Shown one piece after another: positions 1-5,115 of a stretch of DNA of 6,986 bases. The stretch lies in NCBI GenBank assembly GCA_002773655.1, contig PFAR01000002.1, positions 1,346-8,331 on the forward strand, in the 5' to 3' direction. The translations under genes were made by a program, and so were the position numbers. The notes under the pieces are model-generated. The model did not search any database, was not told the origin of the DNA, and saw only the letters and a list, made by a program, of their open reading frames with translations. The stretch's first letter is position 1. Each line of letters begins with the position of its first letter. Source of the stretch: Candidatus Falkowbacteria bacterium CG10_big_fil_rev_8_21_14_0_10_43_10. Lineage in GTDB: Bacteria; Patescibacteriota; Patescibacteriia; Patescibacteriales; XYC2-FULL-47-12.

Positions 1-1
1 G

Positions 2-106
2 CTGGCGCAGAATAATAAGAAAATAAAATTAATGAAGTATTTGTTGATTTTAGCGGGCGGGTTAATTGCGGTTTTGGTGGGAGTTTTATGGAAAGGCAAA
101 AGGTAG
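2..106 (+). CDS. C-terminal end of an unidentified membrane-anchored protein (5' partial)
   Basis: An open frame enters from the left edge and runs 34 codons to a TAG stop. The visible tail has a short polar, lysine-containing stretch (AQNNKKIK), then about 18 hydrophobic residues (roughly residues 13-30 of the fragment, including LLILAGGLIAVLVGVLW), and ends in KGKR. This looks like a single C-terminal membrane helix with a positively charged cytoplasmic end, as in tail-anchored or cell-wall-type surface proteins. No catalytic domain lies inside the window, so the family cannot be named. The frame is supported by the sharp hydrophobic-then-basic pattern and by the terminator hairpin 31 nt after the stop. 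It converges with the minus-strand protease gene. Confidence 0.6.
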   Translation: MAQNNKKIKLMKYLLILAGGLIAVLVGVLWKGKR

Positions 107-137
107 AGATAGGATTTTGTTAAATTTTTTTAAAAAA

Positions 138-166
138 TAAAAATTACCTATAATAGGTAATTTTTA
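138..166. terminator. Bidirectional intrinsic terminator hairpin
   Basis: A perfect 13-bp stem (138-150 paired with 154-166) encloses the 3-nt loop TAA. The arm core is ATTACCTA / TAGGTAAT. The outer stem is A-rich on the left and T-rich on the right, so transcripts from either direction end in a U-run. It sits between the end of the plus-strand gene (106) and the end of the minus-strand protease gene (203), where a shared terminator is expected. The stem has few GC pairs, so its strength is uncertain. Confidence 0.75.
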
Positions 167-184
167 ACGAAGAAGAGTATTTTA

Positions 185-205
185 TTAATAACTGCCGCAA
201 CATTA
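185..205 (-). other. In-frame remnant of the SEC-C motif beyond the stop codon
   Basis: Reading leftward through the protease stop (TAA at 205-203), the same frame continues TGT TGC GGC AGT TAT and then meets TAA (187-185), with another TAA directly after. The combined peptide GSGKKYK-stop-CCGSY restores the usual SEC-C ending, in which a single residue, often Lys, stands between KKYK and C[CH]G. A one-base AAA-to-TAA change would explain the interruption. It could be a genuine truncation, a sequencing or assembly error, or a readthrough site. Confidence 0.6.
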
Positions 206-748
206 TTTATATTTTTTGCCACTTCCACAAGGGCAAGAATCGTTGCGACCTACTTTTTGTTCCCTTTTTAACCATCGAATTTCTTCTACAAAATCAATTC
301 TTTTAACTGAAGGCACTCTATATGACATTAAAGTTTTTCCTTCAAAATTAGTAACCACAAAATCTCCCATTCCAATAATATCCATTCCAATCAAAGCATT
401 GAAGTTGCCAGTCAATTTTTCGCACTCAATAACCTTAGTGTACATTATCGCTACTTTGTTAGGTAAGTAAATATTGATAAGATACACATCCTCTATTTTT
501 GTACCTCCAACACCATGAACCTCCGCTTTCGAGATAGGCTTTAAGTTTAAATCGTTTACTACCTGCTTTGTTATTACAGACGATGACGCACCCGTATCCC
601 ATATAGCTGTGTATTCAATGCGCTTGGGTTCTGCAATTTTATTATCATTTGTTGGGTTATAAGGTAAAGATAGAAATACGTTTGTAGCTAATGTGTTAAT
701 TCTACAATGAAAGTCTGTAGTAAAAGCACTATAAGGAATGGAAGCCAT
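203..748 (-). CDS. Retropepsin-like aspartic protease with truncated C-terminal SEC-C motif
   Basis: Predicted retroviral-type aspartic peptidase, 181 residues from this start. The catalytic signature is DTGAS (51-55), within an AIWDTGASSSVIT context. The second family hallmark is the ALIGMDIIGMGD segment (118-129) followed by a beta-rich end. Such single-domain proteases normally act as dimers, each chain giving one Asp. The C-terminus (166-181, VGRNDSCPCGSGKKYK) is a SEC-C zinc-binding motif of the type found in SecA, but TAA stops it before the usual final Cys/His ligands; CCGSY follows in frame. No signal peptide or membrane segment is seen, so it is probably cytoplasmic. An upstream in-frame ATG at 805 gives 200 residues but would overlap the upstream gene by 53 nt. 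I prefer the ATG at 748, which leaves a 4-nt gap and begins with MASIPYSAFT. Neither start has a clear ribosome binding site. Substrate unknown. Confidence 0.85.
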   Translation of the reverse strand: MASIPYSAFTTDFHCRINTLATNVFLSLPYNPTNDNKIAEPKRIEYTAIWDTGASSSVITKQVVNDLNLKPISKAEVHGVGGTKIEDVYLINIYLPNKVAIMYTKVIECEKLTGNFNALIGMDIIGMGDFVVTNFEGKTLMSYRVPSVKRIDFVEEIRWLKREQKVGRNDSCPCGSGKKYK

Positions 749-752
749 ATTT

Positions 753-992
753 TTATAAACTAAAGGCAACTCTTGAATGAAATGTTTGTATTTCTTCCTT
801 ATCATCCGCGAGACATTGTTTAATTAAAAAAGTGCCCAATTTATTTGTTTTTATTGTATTGTTATAAGCATCTTCTTCGGAAGAGTACGCTCCGATGACC
901 TCATCATTTTTTATAACAATAAACTTATTGTTGTATTTTTCTAACAACTCTTTTTTATTTTTTTTATAATATTTGTATTCTTTTTCTAACAT
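753..992 (-). CDS. Small DUF5678-like protein, partner of the retropepsin gene
   Basis: A 79-residue protein. Its N-terminus (1-21) is lysine- and tyrosine-rich and probably helical. It is followed by a compact strand-turn-helix pattern, KFIVIKNDEVIGAYSSEEDAY (about 23-43), that resembles DUF5678: 'kyvaii-dgeviay-sleea', then an alternating FLIKQCL strand (55-61). The tail IQTFHSRVAFSL ends 4 nt before the preferred protease start, so the two genes look translationally coupled. This family assignment comes from pattern memory and is moderate; the function is unknown. A possible role is chaperone, adaptor or substrate of the neighbouring protease, which is inference. By hand count the gene is about 26% GC, far below ftsK. 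The start lies about 21 nt from the predicted transcription start and has no Shine-Dalgarno sequence, only an A/T-rich leader. Confidence 0.75.
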   Translation of the reverse strand: MLEKEYKYYKKNKKELLEKYNNKFIVIKNDEVIGAYSSEEDAYNNTIKTNKLGTFLIKQCLADDKEEIQTFHSRVAFSL

Positions 993-1019
993 AAATTATT
1001 TATATATAAACGTAACTCC

Positions 1020-1048
1020 ATAATATACTCTAATAGTGTAACTGTCAA
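1020..1048 (-). promoter_or_regulatory. Sigma-70-type promoter of the small protein/retropepsin unit
   Basis: On the minus strand a perfect TTGACA (1048-1043) is followed by 17 bp and TATTAT (1025-1020, five of six consensus bases). The start of transcription would fall near 1013, giving a leader of about 21 nt before the ATG at 992. It lies just downstream of the Nudix stop codon, so the two-gene unit can be expressed independently of the Nudix gene. Confidence 0.7.
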
Positions 1049-1070
1049 TTACAAATAAGCTCTGAAGTTT

Positions 1071-1469
1071 TTATTTCATAAACCCAAAATGCTTCAGCGC
1101 TGGAATAATATTGGGCGCCAGTTCATTCTCGGGCAGATTATTTATATCCAGCCAGTCCCATTTTTTAATATCATCCCCCGGCTTAATTTCTCCGATGCGT
1201 TTAGCCAGATAGTGGACTAAAATTACATCAAGGGAACCTTCAGAGGTCTCTTTTTTTGTATATATTAAAAACGGCGTTTCATTTAGAACTTCAATATCAA
1301 TTCCCATTTCTTCTTTTACTTCGCGCTTGGCGGCTTCAATCAGATTTTCCTCAAAATTTTCTACCCGGCCGCCGCAGAATTTCCAAAAAGCTGTATCTCC
1401 GTGCTGATTAAGAAGAATTTTATTGTCTTCCACAATAACCGGTCCGGAGGCGATAATTATTTTAGGCAT
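1071..1469 (-). CDS. Nudix hydrolase
   Basis: A 132-residue Nudix-family pyrophosphohydrolase, the usual length for a single-domain member; these cleave nucleoside diphosphates linked to another group (NTPs, oxidised nucleotides, NDP-sugars and others). The Nudix box runs from G34 to I57, with the metal-binding helix REVKEEMGI at 49-57 (E50, E53, E54). The box has one residue more than the standard spacing between the glycine and the REVxEE helix. CGG (32-34) precedes it and WDWLDINNLPE (104-114) is the typical late strand that packs near the substrate. The substrate cannot be assigned; the MutT-like size allows a housecleaning role. An AGGAG sequence sits only 1 nt before the ATG, too close for normal use, but no suitable alternative start exists without cutting the first strand. 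It has its own consensus promoter and is divergent from ftsK. Confidence 0.93.
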   Translation of the reverse strand: MPKIIIASGPVIVEDNKILLNQHGDTAFWKFCGGRVENFEENLIEAAKREVKEEMGIDIEVLNETPFLIYTKKETSEGSLDVILVHYLAKRIGEIKPGDDIKKWDWLDINNLPENELAPNIIPALKHFGFMK

Positions 1470-1474
1470 ACTCC

Positions 1475-1507
1475 TACGAATTACAAATTAAGTACAAATA
1501 TACGAAT
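1475..1507. repeat. Four copies of the heptamer TACRAAT upstream of the Nudix gene
   Basis: TACGAAT (1475-1481), TACAAAT (1482-1488), TACAAAT (1493-1499) and TACGAAT (1501-1507) occur in one orientation within 33 nt; the first two are directly adjacent. Another single TACAAAT lies at 1050-1056, on the far side of the Nudix gene. The tract is in the leader of the Nudix transcript. It resembles in style, but not in sequence, the repeats at 4231-4338 and 4999-5089. Confidence 0.55.
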
Positions 1508-1544
1508 ATATCTCGCAATTTTACCATTATTCTTAGATTTATAT

Positions 1545-1559
1545 TTAGCAGTGTGCTAA
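1545..1559. promoter_or_regulatory. 15-bp palindrome, possible operator in the Nudix leader
   Basis: TTAGCA-GTG-TGCTAA is a perfect inverted repeat with 6-bp arms and a 3-nt centre. It lies about 8-22 nt downstream of the predicted Nudix transcription start, where a bound repressor would block it. The half-sites recall the TTAGCA of CIRCE (HrcA) elements, but the 9-nt CIRCE spacer is absent, so HrcA binding is not claimed. It could be chance in an AT-rich spacer. Confidence 0.3.
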
Positions 1560-1574
1560 TTTACATGTGTCTTT

Positions 1575-1602
1575 ATTATAGAAAATACAAGCGGTTTGTC
1601 AA
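1575..1602 (-). promoter_or_regulatory. Consensus sigma-70 promoter for the Nudix gene
   Basis: On the minus strand TTGACA (1602-1597), 16 bp, TATAAT (1580-1575): both hexamers match the consensus exactly. Transcription would begin near 1568 and give a leader of about 99 nt holding a palindrome and the TACRAAT repeats. It is back to back with the ftsK promoter. Confidence 0.75.
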
Positions 1603-1633
1603 TGTAAGGCGGCTTTTATTTTTCTCTAAAACT

Positions 1634-1642
1634 TGTTATAAT
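1634..1642 (+). promoter_or_regulatory. Extended -10 promoter for ftsK
   Basis: TGTTATAAT is a TGn extension followed by a perfect TATAAT (1637-1642). No good -35 is found at 16-18 bp, which is acceptable for an extended -10 site. Transcription would start near 1649, about 38 nt before the ftsK ATG. Confidence 0.6.
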
Positions 1643-1656
1643 TAGAACGTGGATAA

Positions 1657-1681
1657 AGTCACTTTTAAGTGATTATTTTTT
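1657..1681 (+). promoter_or_regulatory. Small hairpin plus U-run in the ftsK leader
   Basis: Positions 1657-1663 pair with 1668-1674 (7 bp including one G-U) around a 4-nt loop, followed by an uninterrupted six-T run (1676-1681). The arrangement resembles a weak attenuator just ahead of the ftsK start codon. With few GC pairs it may not terminate transcription. Confidence 0.25.
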
Positions 1682-1686
1682 AATAC

Positions 1687-4230
1687 ATGGCGCGAAGAAT
1701 GAGAAAAAGAAAATATATCAGGCATTATGACCGGTTCGCCGACGGCTATTCTTTAAATTTGGATCCGGAAGTTAAGAAAAGCATTTTGGTCATTATTCTA
1801 ATTGCCGCCGGCGGCATTAGTCTGCTAAGCCTTTTTGGGATAGCGGGATTTTTGGGCAGCTATGTTAATCAGGGGCTTGCCCTGTTGTTCGGCTGGGGCA
1901 AAGCCATATTTCCCATTCTGCTTCTGCTTTTCGGGTTTTTACTCTACAACGAGGACAAAAAATGGATCCACGGCTATACTTACGTGGGGTTGCTTTTCTT
2001 TGTTTTAAGCTTCCAGTCGTTGCTCCACATTTTTTTCACTGAAGATCCGGAAATAGCCGCCAGCTTAGGCAAGGGCGGCGGATATGTCGGATTATTTTTA
2101 GCAAAAATTTTTGTCAGTTTAATCGGGTTTTGGGCCTCTTTACTGGCTTTAGCCTGCCTGCTTATTATATCCATGGTGTTAATGTTCAACACCACTATTT
2201 CCGGGATTTTGGGCGAGAATGGTTTTTTTGGCAAACTTTTCGCGCCGCTTCGCTGGCTCTGGAACAGGACGAAGGGAGAGGAATATGATGAAGATGAAGA
2301 AGAATTAGAGGAAGGAGAAGAAATTGATGAAGAGGAGGCTGAATACAGGGAAGGCGAGGAAGATGACGCGTTCAGTTCACGCGAGGTTTCTGATGATGAA
2401 GAGGGAGAAACAGAGGAAGCGGCGGAAAAGACCAAACAAAAACAAACAGAGTCAAAGCGAAGCAATAGAAGCAATATTAAAATATCCCTGCCGCTGGATT
2501 TATTAAGCAGCAAGATCGGCCGGCCGTCCGGCGCCGATGTCAATACAACCCGCGAAGTTATAAAAAGGACATTGGAAAATTTTGGCATTTTAGTGGAGAT
2601 GGGAGAGACTAAAGTCGGCCCGACAGTAACCCAATATACCTTTAAACCGGCGGAAGGAATTAAATTGACCCGCATTACCGGTTTAAGCAACGATTTGGCT
2701 TTGTCCACGGCAATGCATCCAATTAGAATTGAAGCGCCGATCCCCGGGAAATCCCTGGTCGGAGTTGAAGTTCCCAACAGGGTTATCGCCCGCGTGGGCT
2801 TGCGCGAAATTTTAGACACCAAGGAATTCCGCGGCCGCTCCTCTAACACCATGATTGCCCTGGGGAAAGACGTGGCCGGAACCGCCTGGATGGCCAATTT
2901 AGCCAAAATGCCCCATCTGTTAGTGGCGGGGACTACCGGTTCGGGGAAGTCCGTCTGCTTAAACACTATAATCGTCAGTTTATTATATCAAAACAATCCG
3001 GACGATTTAAAATTTATTTTGGTTGACCCGAAGAGGGTGGAACTGCCGGTTTATAACGGCATCCCCTATCTTTTAACCCCGGTGGTTACCGATGTCCCTA
3101 AAACAATCAACGCCTTAAAGTGGTGCTTAAATGAAATGGACCGGAGATTTGATGTTTTAGCCGCGGCGGGAAAACGCAATATTGAAAGTTACAATCTGAC
3201 AGCCAGAGAGCGCATGCCTTATATTGTTTTTGTCATTGATGAACTGGCGGACTTAATGGTGGCGGCGGCCAGAGACGTAGAAGGGGCGATTGTCCGGCTG
3301 TCCCAAATGGCGCGCGCGGTCGGCATCCATCTGGTTTTAGCCACCCAGCGGCCTTCGGTTGATATTATCACCGGACTGATTAAAGCCAATATTACGGCGC
3401 GCATCGCTTTTTCCGTTTCCAGTTCAATTGATTCGCGCACTATTTTGGACTCGCAAGGGGCGGAAAAACTATTGGGGCGGGGCGATATGCTTTTTATAAC
3501 CGCCGAGCTTTCCAAGCCAAAAAGAATTCAGGGGGCTTTTGTGGACGATAAAGAAATAAAGAATATTGTCAGATATATTAAGGAGCAGGCCGGGAACGTG
3601 GAATATGATGATAATATAGTGGAAAGACATAAGGTGGGAGGAGTTGCCGGAATGGGATTTAACGATGAAGACGGCGATGATTTATATGAAGAAGCCAAAG
3701 AAATTATCATTAATTCCGGCAAAGCCTCCACTTCTTTTCTCCAGCGCCGTTTGCGCGTCGGTTATGCCCGCGCCGCCCGCTTGATTGACCTGCTGGAAGA
3801 GGGCGGAGTGGTCGGTTCCGCCAACGGCGCTAGGCCGCGCGAGATATTGATCACCAAGGAAGAATATGCTAAGGTAGGTGCGATGGCGATATCCGGTCTG
3901 CCGCTGCATAACCGGGAAGAAAGCGAGTTTAACGCCCATGAAATTTTAGGCGGTGATGATGAAGATGAGGATGAAGAGGAAGAATCAGACGATGGCGCCG
4001 AAGATGAAGATAATAACAATTTAGAGGATGAGGCCGAGGATTTAGAAGAAGATAACAAGCTTAAAGAGGAAACGGAAGAAAAAAAGGCGGTAGTGGTTGA
4101 TGCCGAAGATGGCAATGATGAAAATAATGATTTGCCGCCGGTGGCCGAAGAAGAAAGTAAAGAGAAGATTAAAGGCGATGATGAAAATAAAGATGAAGAT
4201 GAAGAGATGGAAAGACTATACTCAAGATAA
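1687..4230 (+). CDS. ftsK: DNA translocase FtsK (FtsK/SpoIIIE family)
   Basis: Membrane-anchored ATP-driven DNA pump that clears and aligns the chromosome terminus at the division septum; 847 residues. After a basic N-terminus (1-17) come four predicted membrane segments (about 32-56, 62-87, 97-117 and 133-167). A very acidic linker follows (198-247, 31 of 50 residues Asp/Glu). The alpha domain (about 263-380) precedes the RecA-like beta domain, with Walker A GTTGSGKS (415-422), Walker B IVFVIDELADL (513-523; D518, E519) and the conserved LATQRPSVD (551-559). The winged-helix gamma domain (about 664-725, with LQRRLRVGYARAARLIDLLEE) reads polar DNA guide sequences. A second acidic tail (757-847, 47 of 91 residues Asp/Glu) extends past gamma, where family members usually end. 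Start: first ATG after the promoter, before the basic residues; no Shine-Dalgarno. The core is GC-rich relative to the spacers. Confidence 0.98.
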   Translation: MARRMRKRKYIRHYDRFADGYSLNLDPEVKKSILVIILIAAGGISLLSLFGIAGFLGSYVNQGLALLFGWGKAIFPILLLLFGFLLYNEDKKWIHGYTYVGLLFFVLSFQSLLHIFFTEDPEIAASLGKGGGYVGLFLAKIFVSLIGFWASLLALACLLIISMVLMFNTTISGILGENGFFGKLFAPLRWLWNRTKGEEYDEDEEELEEGEEIDEEEAEYREGEEDDAFSSREVSDDEEGETEEAAEKTKQKQTESKRSNRSNIKISLPLDLLSSKIGRPSGADVNTTREVIKRTLENFGILVEMGETKVGPTVTQYTFKPAEGIKLTRITGLSNDLALSTAMHPIRIEAPIPGKSLVGVEVPNRVIARVGLREILDTKEFRGRSSNTMIALGKDVAGTAWMANLAKMPHLLVAGTTGSGKSVCLNTIIVSLLYQNNPDDLKFILVDPKRVELPVYNGIPYLLTPVVTDVPKTINALKWCLNEMDRRFDVLAAAGKRNIESYNLTARERMPYIVFVIDELADLMVAAARDVEGAIVRLSQMARAVGIHLVLATQRPSVDIITGLIKANITARIAFSVSSSIDSRTILDSQGAEKLLGRGDMLFITAELSKPKRIQGAFVDDKEIKNIVRYIKEQAGNVEYDDNIVERHKVGGVAGMGFNDEDGDDLYEEAKEIIINSGKASTSFLQRRLRVGYARAARLIDLLEEGGVVGSANGARPREILITKEEYAKVGAMAISGLPLHNREESEFNAHEILGGDDEDEDEEEESDDGAEDEDNNNLEDEAEDLEEDNKLKEETEEKKAVVVDAEDGNDENNDLPPVAEEESKEKIKGDDENKDEDEEMERLYSR

Positions 4231-4338
4231 ATTTTCAATTTTCAATTTACAATTTTCAAACAATTTCCAATGACTAAATTTTCAAACATTCTCTCCGGAG
4301 GCGAGGTTATTGAAAATTGAAAATTAGAAATTGAAAAT
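4231..4338. repeat. Inverted repeat of TTTTCAA heptamers (MITE/REP-like) between ftsK and the hydrolase gene
   Basis: The left arm (4231-4259) consists of four back-to-back heptamers, TTTTCAA, TTTTCAA, TTTACAA, TTTTCAA. The right arm (4310-4338) consists of TTGAAAA, TTGAAAA, TTAGAAA, TTGAAAA. The arms pair at 26 of 29 positions around a 50-nt core, which holds further copies (TTTCCAA 4264-4270, TTTTCAA 4279-4285) and a GC-rich apex CTCTCCGGAGGCGAG (4291-4305). The element fills nearly the whole spacer, from the ftsK stop to 8 nt before the next ATG. It carries no gene. It could act as a transcript-end or processing structure for ftsK mRNA. Confidence 0.8.
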
Positions 4339-4346
4339 TATTTTAT

Positions 4347-4997
4347 ATGTATATCCAATATCTAGGCCATTCCTGCTTTAAGCTGCAGGGCAAAAACAAC
4401 AAAGGGGAAAACATAACCATAATAACCGATCCTTACGGCAAGGAATACGGCCTGCGGCCGCTGCAGGCAGAGGCGGATATTGTCACTATCAGCCATCAGC
4501 ACCAAGACCATAATAATATTTCCGCCATTAAGGGAAAGCCTTTTGTGATTGATACTCCGGGAGAATATGAAATTAAAGATGCTTTTATCCAGGGGATTGA
4601 TTCTTTCCATGACAGCCAGGAAGGCAAAGAGCGCGGCAGCAATATAATTTTTCGCATTAGCATCGAAGACTTGGTAGTGTCGCACCTGGGTGATTTAGGG
4701 CACCTATTGGACAATAAGCAATCAGAAAAAATGCAGGGAACCGATATTCTGCTTGTCCCGGTTGGCGGCAAATATACCCTGGATTCAAAGAGGGCGATCG
4801 AGGTAATAAACCAAATTGAGCCGCGGATGGTTATCCCGATGCATTATAAAATTACGGGATTAAAAATTGCCGATATTGACGGTGTGGAAAAATTTATTAA
4901 AGAAATCGGCATTAAGCCGACGGAAGAGGAAAAACTAAAAATTAACAAGAAAGATTTATCGGCCGAGGATATGGAGTTAGTAATATTCAAATTTTAA
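4347..4997 (+). CDS. UlaG-like MBL-fold metal-dependent hydrolase
   Basis: A 216-residue metallo-beta-lactamase-fold protein of the UlaG/COG2220 type, a usual length for the family. Metal-binding features in order: GHSCF (H8), TDP (D28), the HxHxDH motif SHQHQDH (49-55; H50, H52, D54, H55), a conserved H88 region, HLGDLGH (113-119; D116), and IPMHYK (163-168; H166). Together these form a complete two-metal site, so it should be active. Family members include lactonases and phosphodiesterase- or nuclease-like enzymes, and the substrate here cannot be read from sequence. No signal peptide or membrane segment, so cytoplasmic. It lies between ftsK and a membrane-protein gene followed by gyrA on the same strand, and both flanking spacers are heptamer inverted repeats. 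The ATG follows an A/T-only stretch with no Shine-Dalgarno. Confidence 0.93.
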   Translation: MYIQYLGHSCFKLQGKNNKGENITIITDPYGKEYGLRPLQAEADIVTISHQHQDHNNISAIKGKPFVIDTPGEYEIKDAFIQGIDSFHDSQEGKERGSNIIFRISIEDLVVSHLGDLGHLLDNKQSEKMQGTDILLVPVGGKYTLDSKRAIEVINQIEPRMVIPMHYKITGLKIADIDGVEKFIKEIGIKPTEEEKLKINKKDLSAEDMELVIFKF

Positions 4998-4998
4998 A

Positions 4999-5089
4999 TT
5001 CTAAATTCTAAGTTCTAAATCCAAAATAATGCCAAAATTCAAAAATTGGTTTTATTTATTTGGATTTTGTATTTATTTAGAATTTAGAT
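4999..5089. repeat. Inverted repeat of TTCTAAA heptamers between the hydrolase and membrane-protein genes
   Basis: The left side has three contiguous heptamers, TTCTAAA (4999-5005), TTCTAAG (5006-5012), TTCTAAA (5013-5019). The right side has TTTAGAA (5076-5082) and TTTAGAT (5083-5089). A perfect 12-bp arm pairs 5000-5011 with 5077-5088, and an inner imperfect arm pairs 5017-5029 with 5056-5067 (one base bulged). A small CCAA/TTGG stem (5032-5035/5046-5049) lies at the centre. It begins 1 nt after the hydrolase stop and fills most of the 118-nt spacer. Same architecture as 4231-4338 with a different word. Confidence 0.7.
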
Positions 5090-5115
5090 ATTAGGGTTTT
5101 AAGTTTATTAAATTT

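Noticed and set aside
216..470. Plus-strand 84-codon frame opposite the protease gene
   Set aside because: The minus strand carries the DTGAS and SEC-C motifs, whereas this frame has no promoter or family pattern.
1545..1559. CIRCE (HrcA) heat-shock operator
   Set aside because: The half-site TTAGCA matches, but CIRCE needs longer half-sites with a 9-nt spacer; here the spacer is 3 nt.
1980..2966. Long minus-strand open frame (328 codons), serine-rich
   Set aside because: It is antisense to ftsK. The serine runs are the reverse reading of the GAA/GAT/GAG acidic tract, and the plus frame encodes clear FtsK domains.
3762..4238. Minus-strand open frame of 158 codons, almost all serine in places
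   Set aside because: Antisense shadow of the acidic FtsK tail, with no recognisable domain.
4291..4305. GGAGG in the apex of the first inverted repeat as a Shine-Dalgarno for the hydrolase gene
   Set aside because: It is about 45 nt from the ATG, too far for direct use unless the hairpin brings it close, for which there is no evidence.
4362..4771. Minus-strand frames opposite the MBL-fold gene
   Set aside because: The plus strand has the full set of metal-binding motifs; the opposite frames show no family pattern.
4231..5089. CRISPR array
   Set aside because: Repeats are 7-nt tandem or inverted words without unique spacers, and no cas genes are present.
5029..5094. 21-codon plus-strand frame (MPKFKNWFYLF...) in the spacer before the membrane-protein gene
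   Set aside because: It lies entirely within the TTCTAAA inverted repeat; its hydrophobic composition follows from the repeated words, and there is no ribosome binding site.
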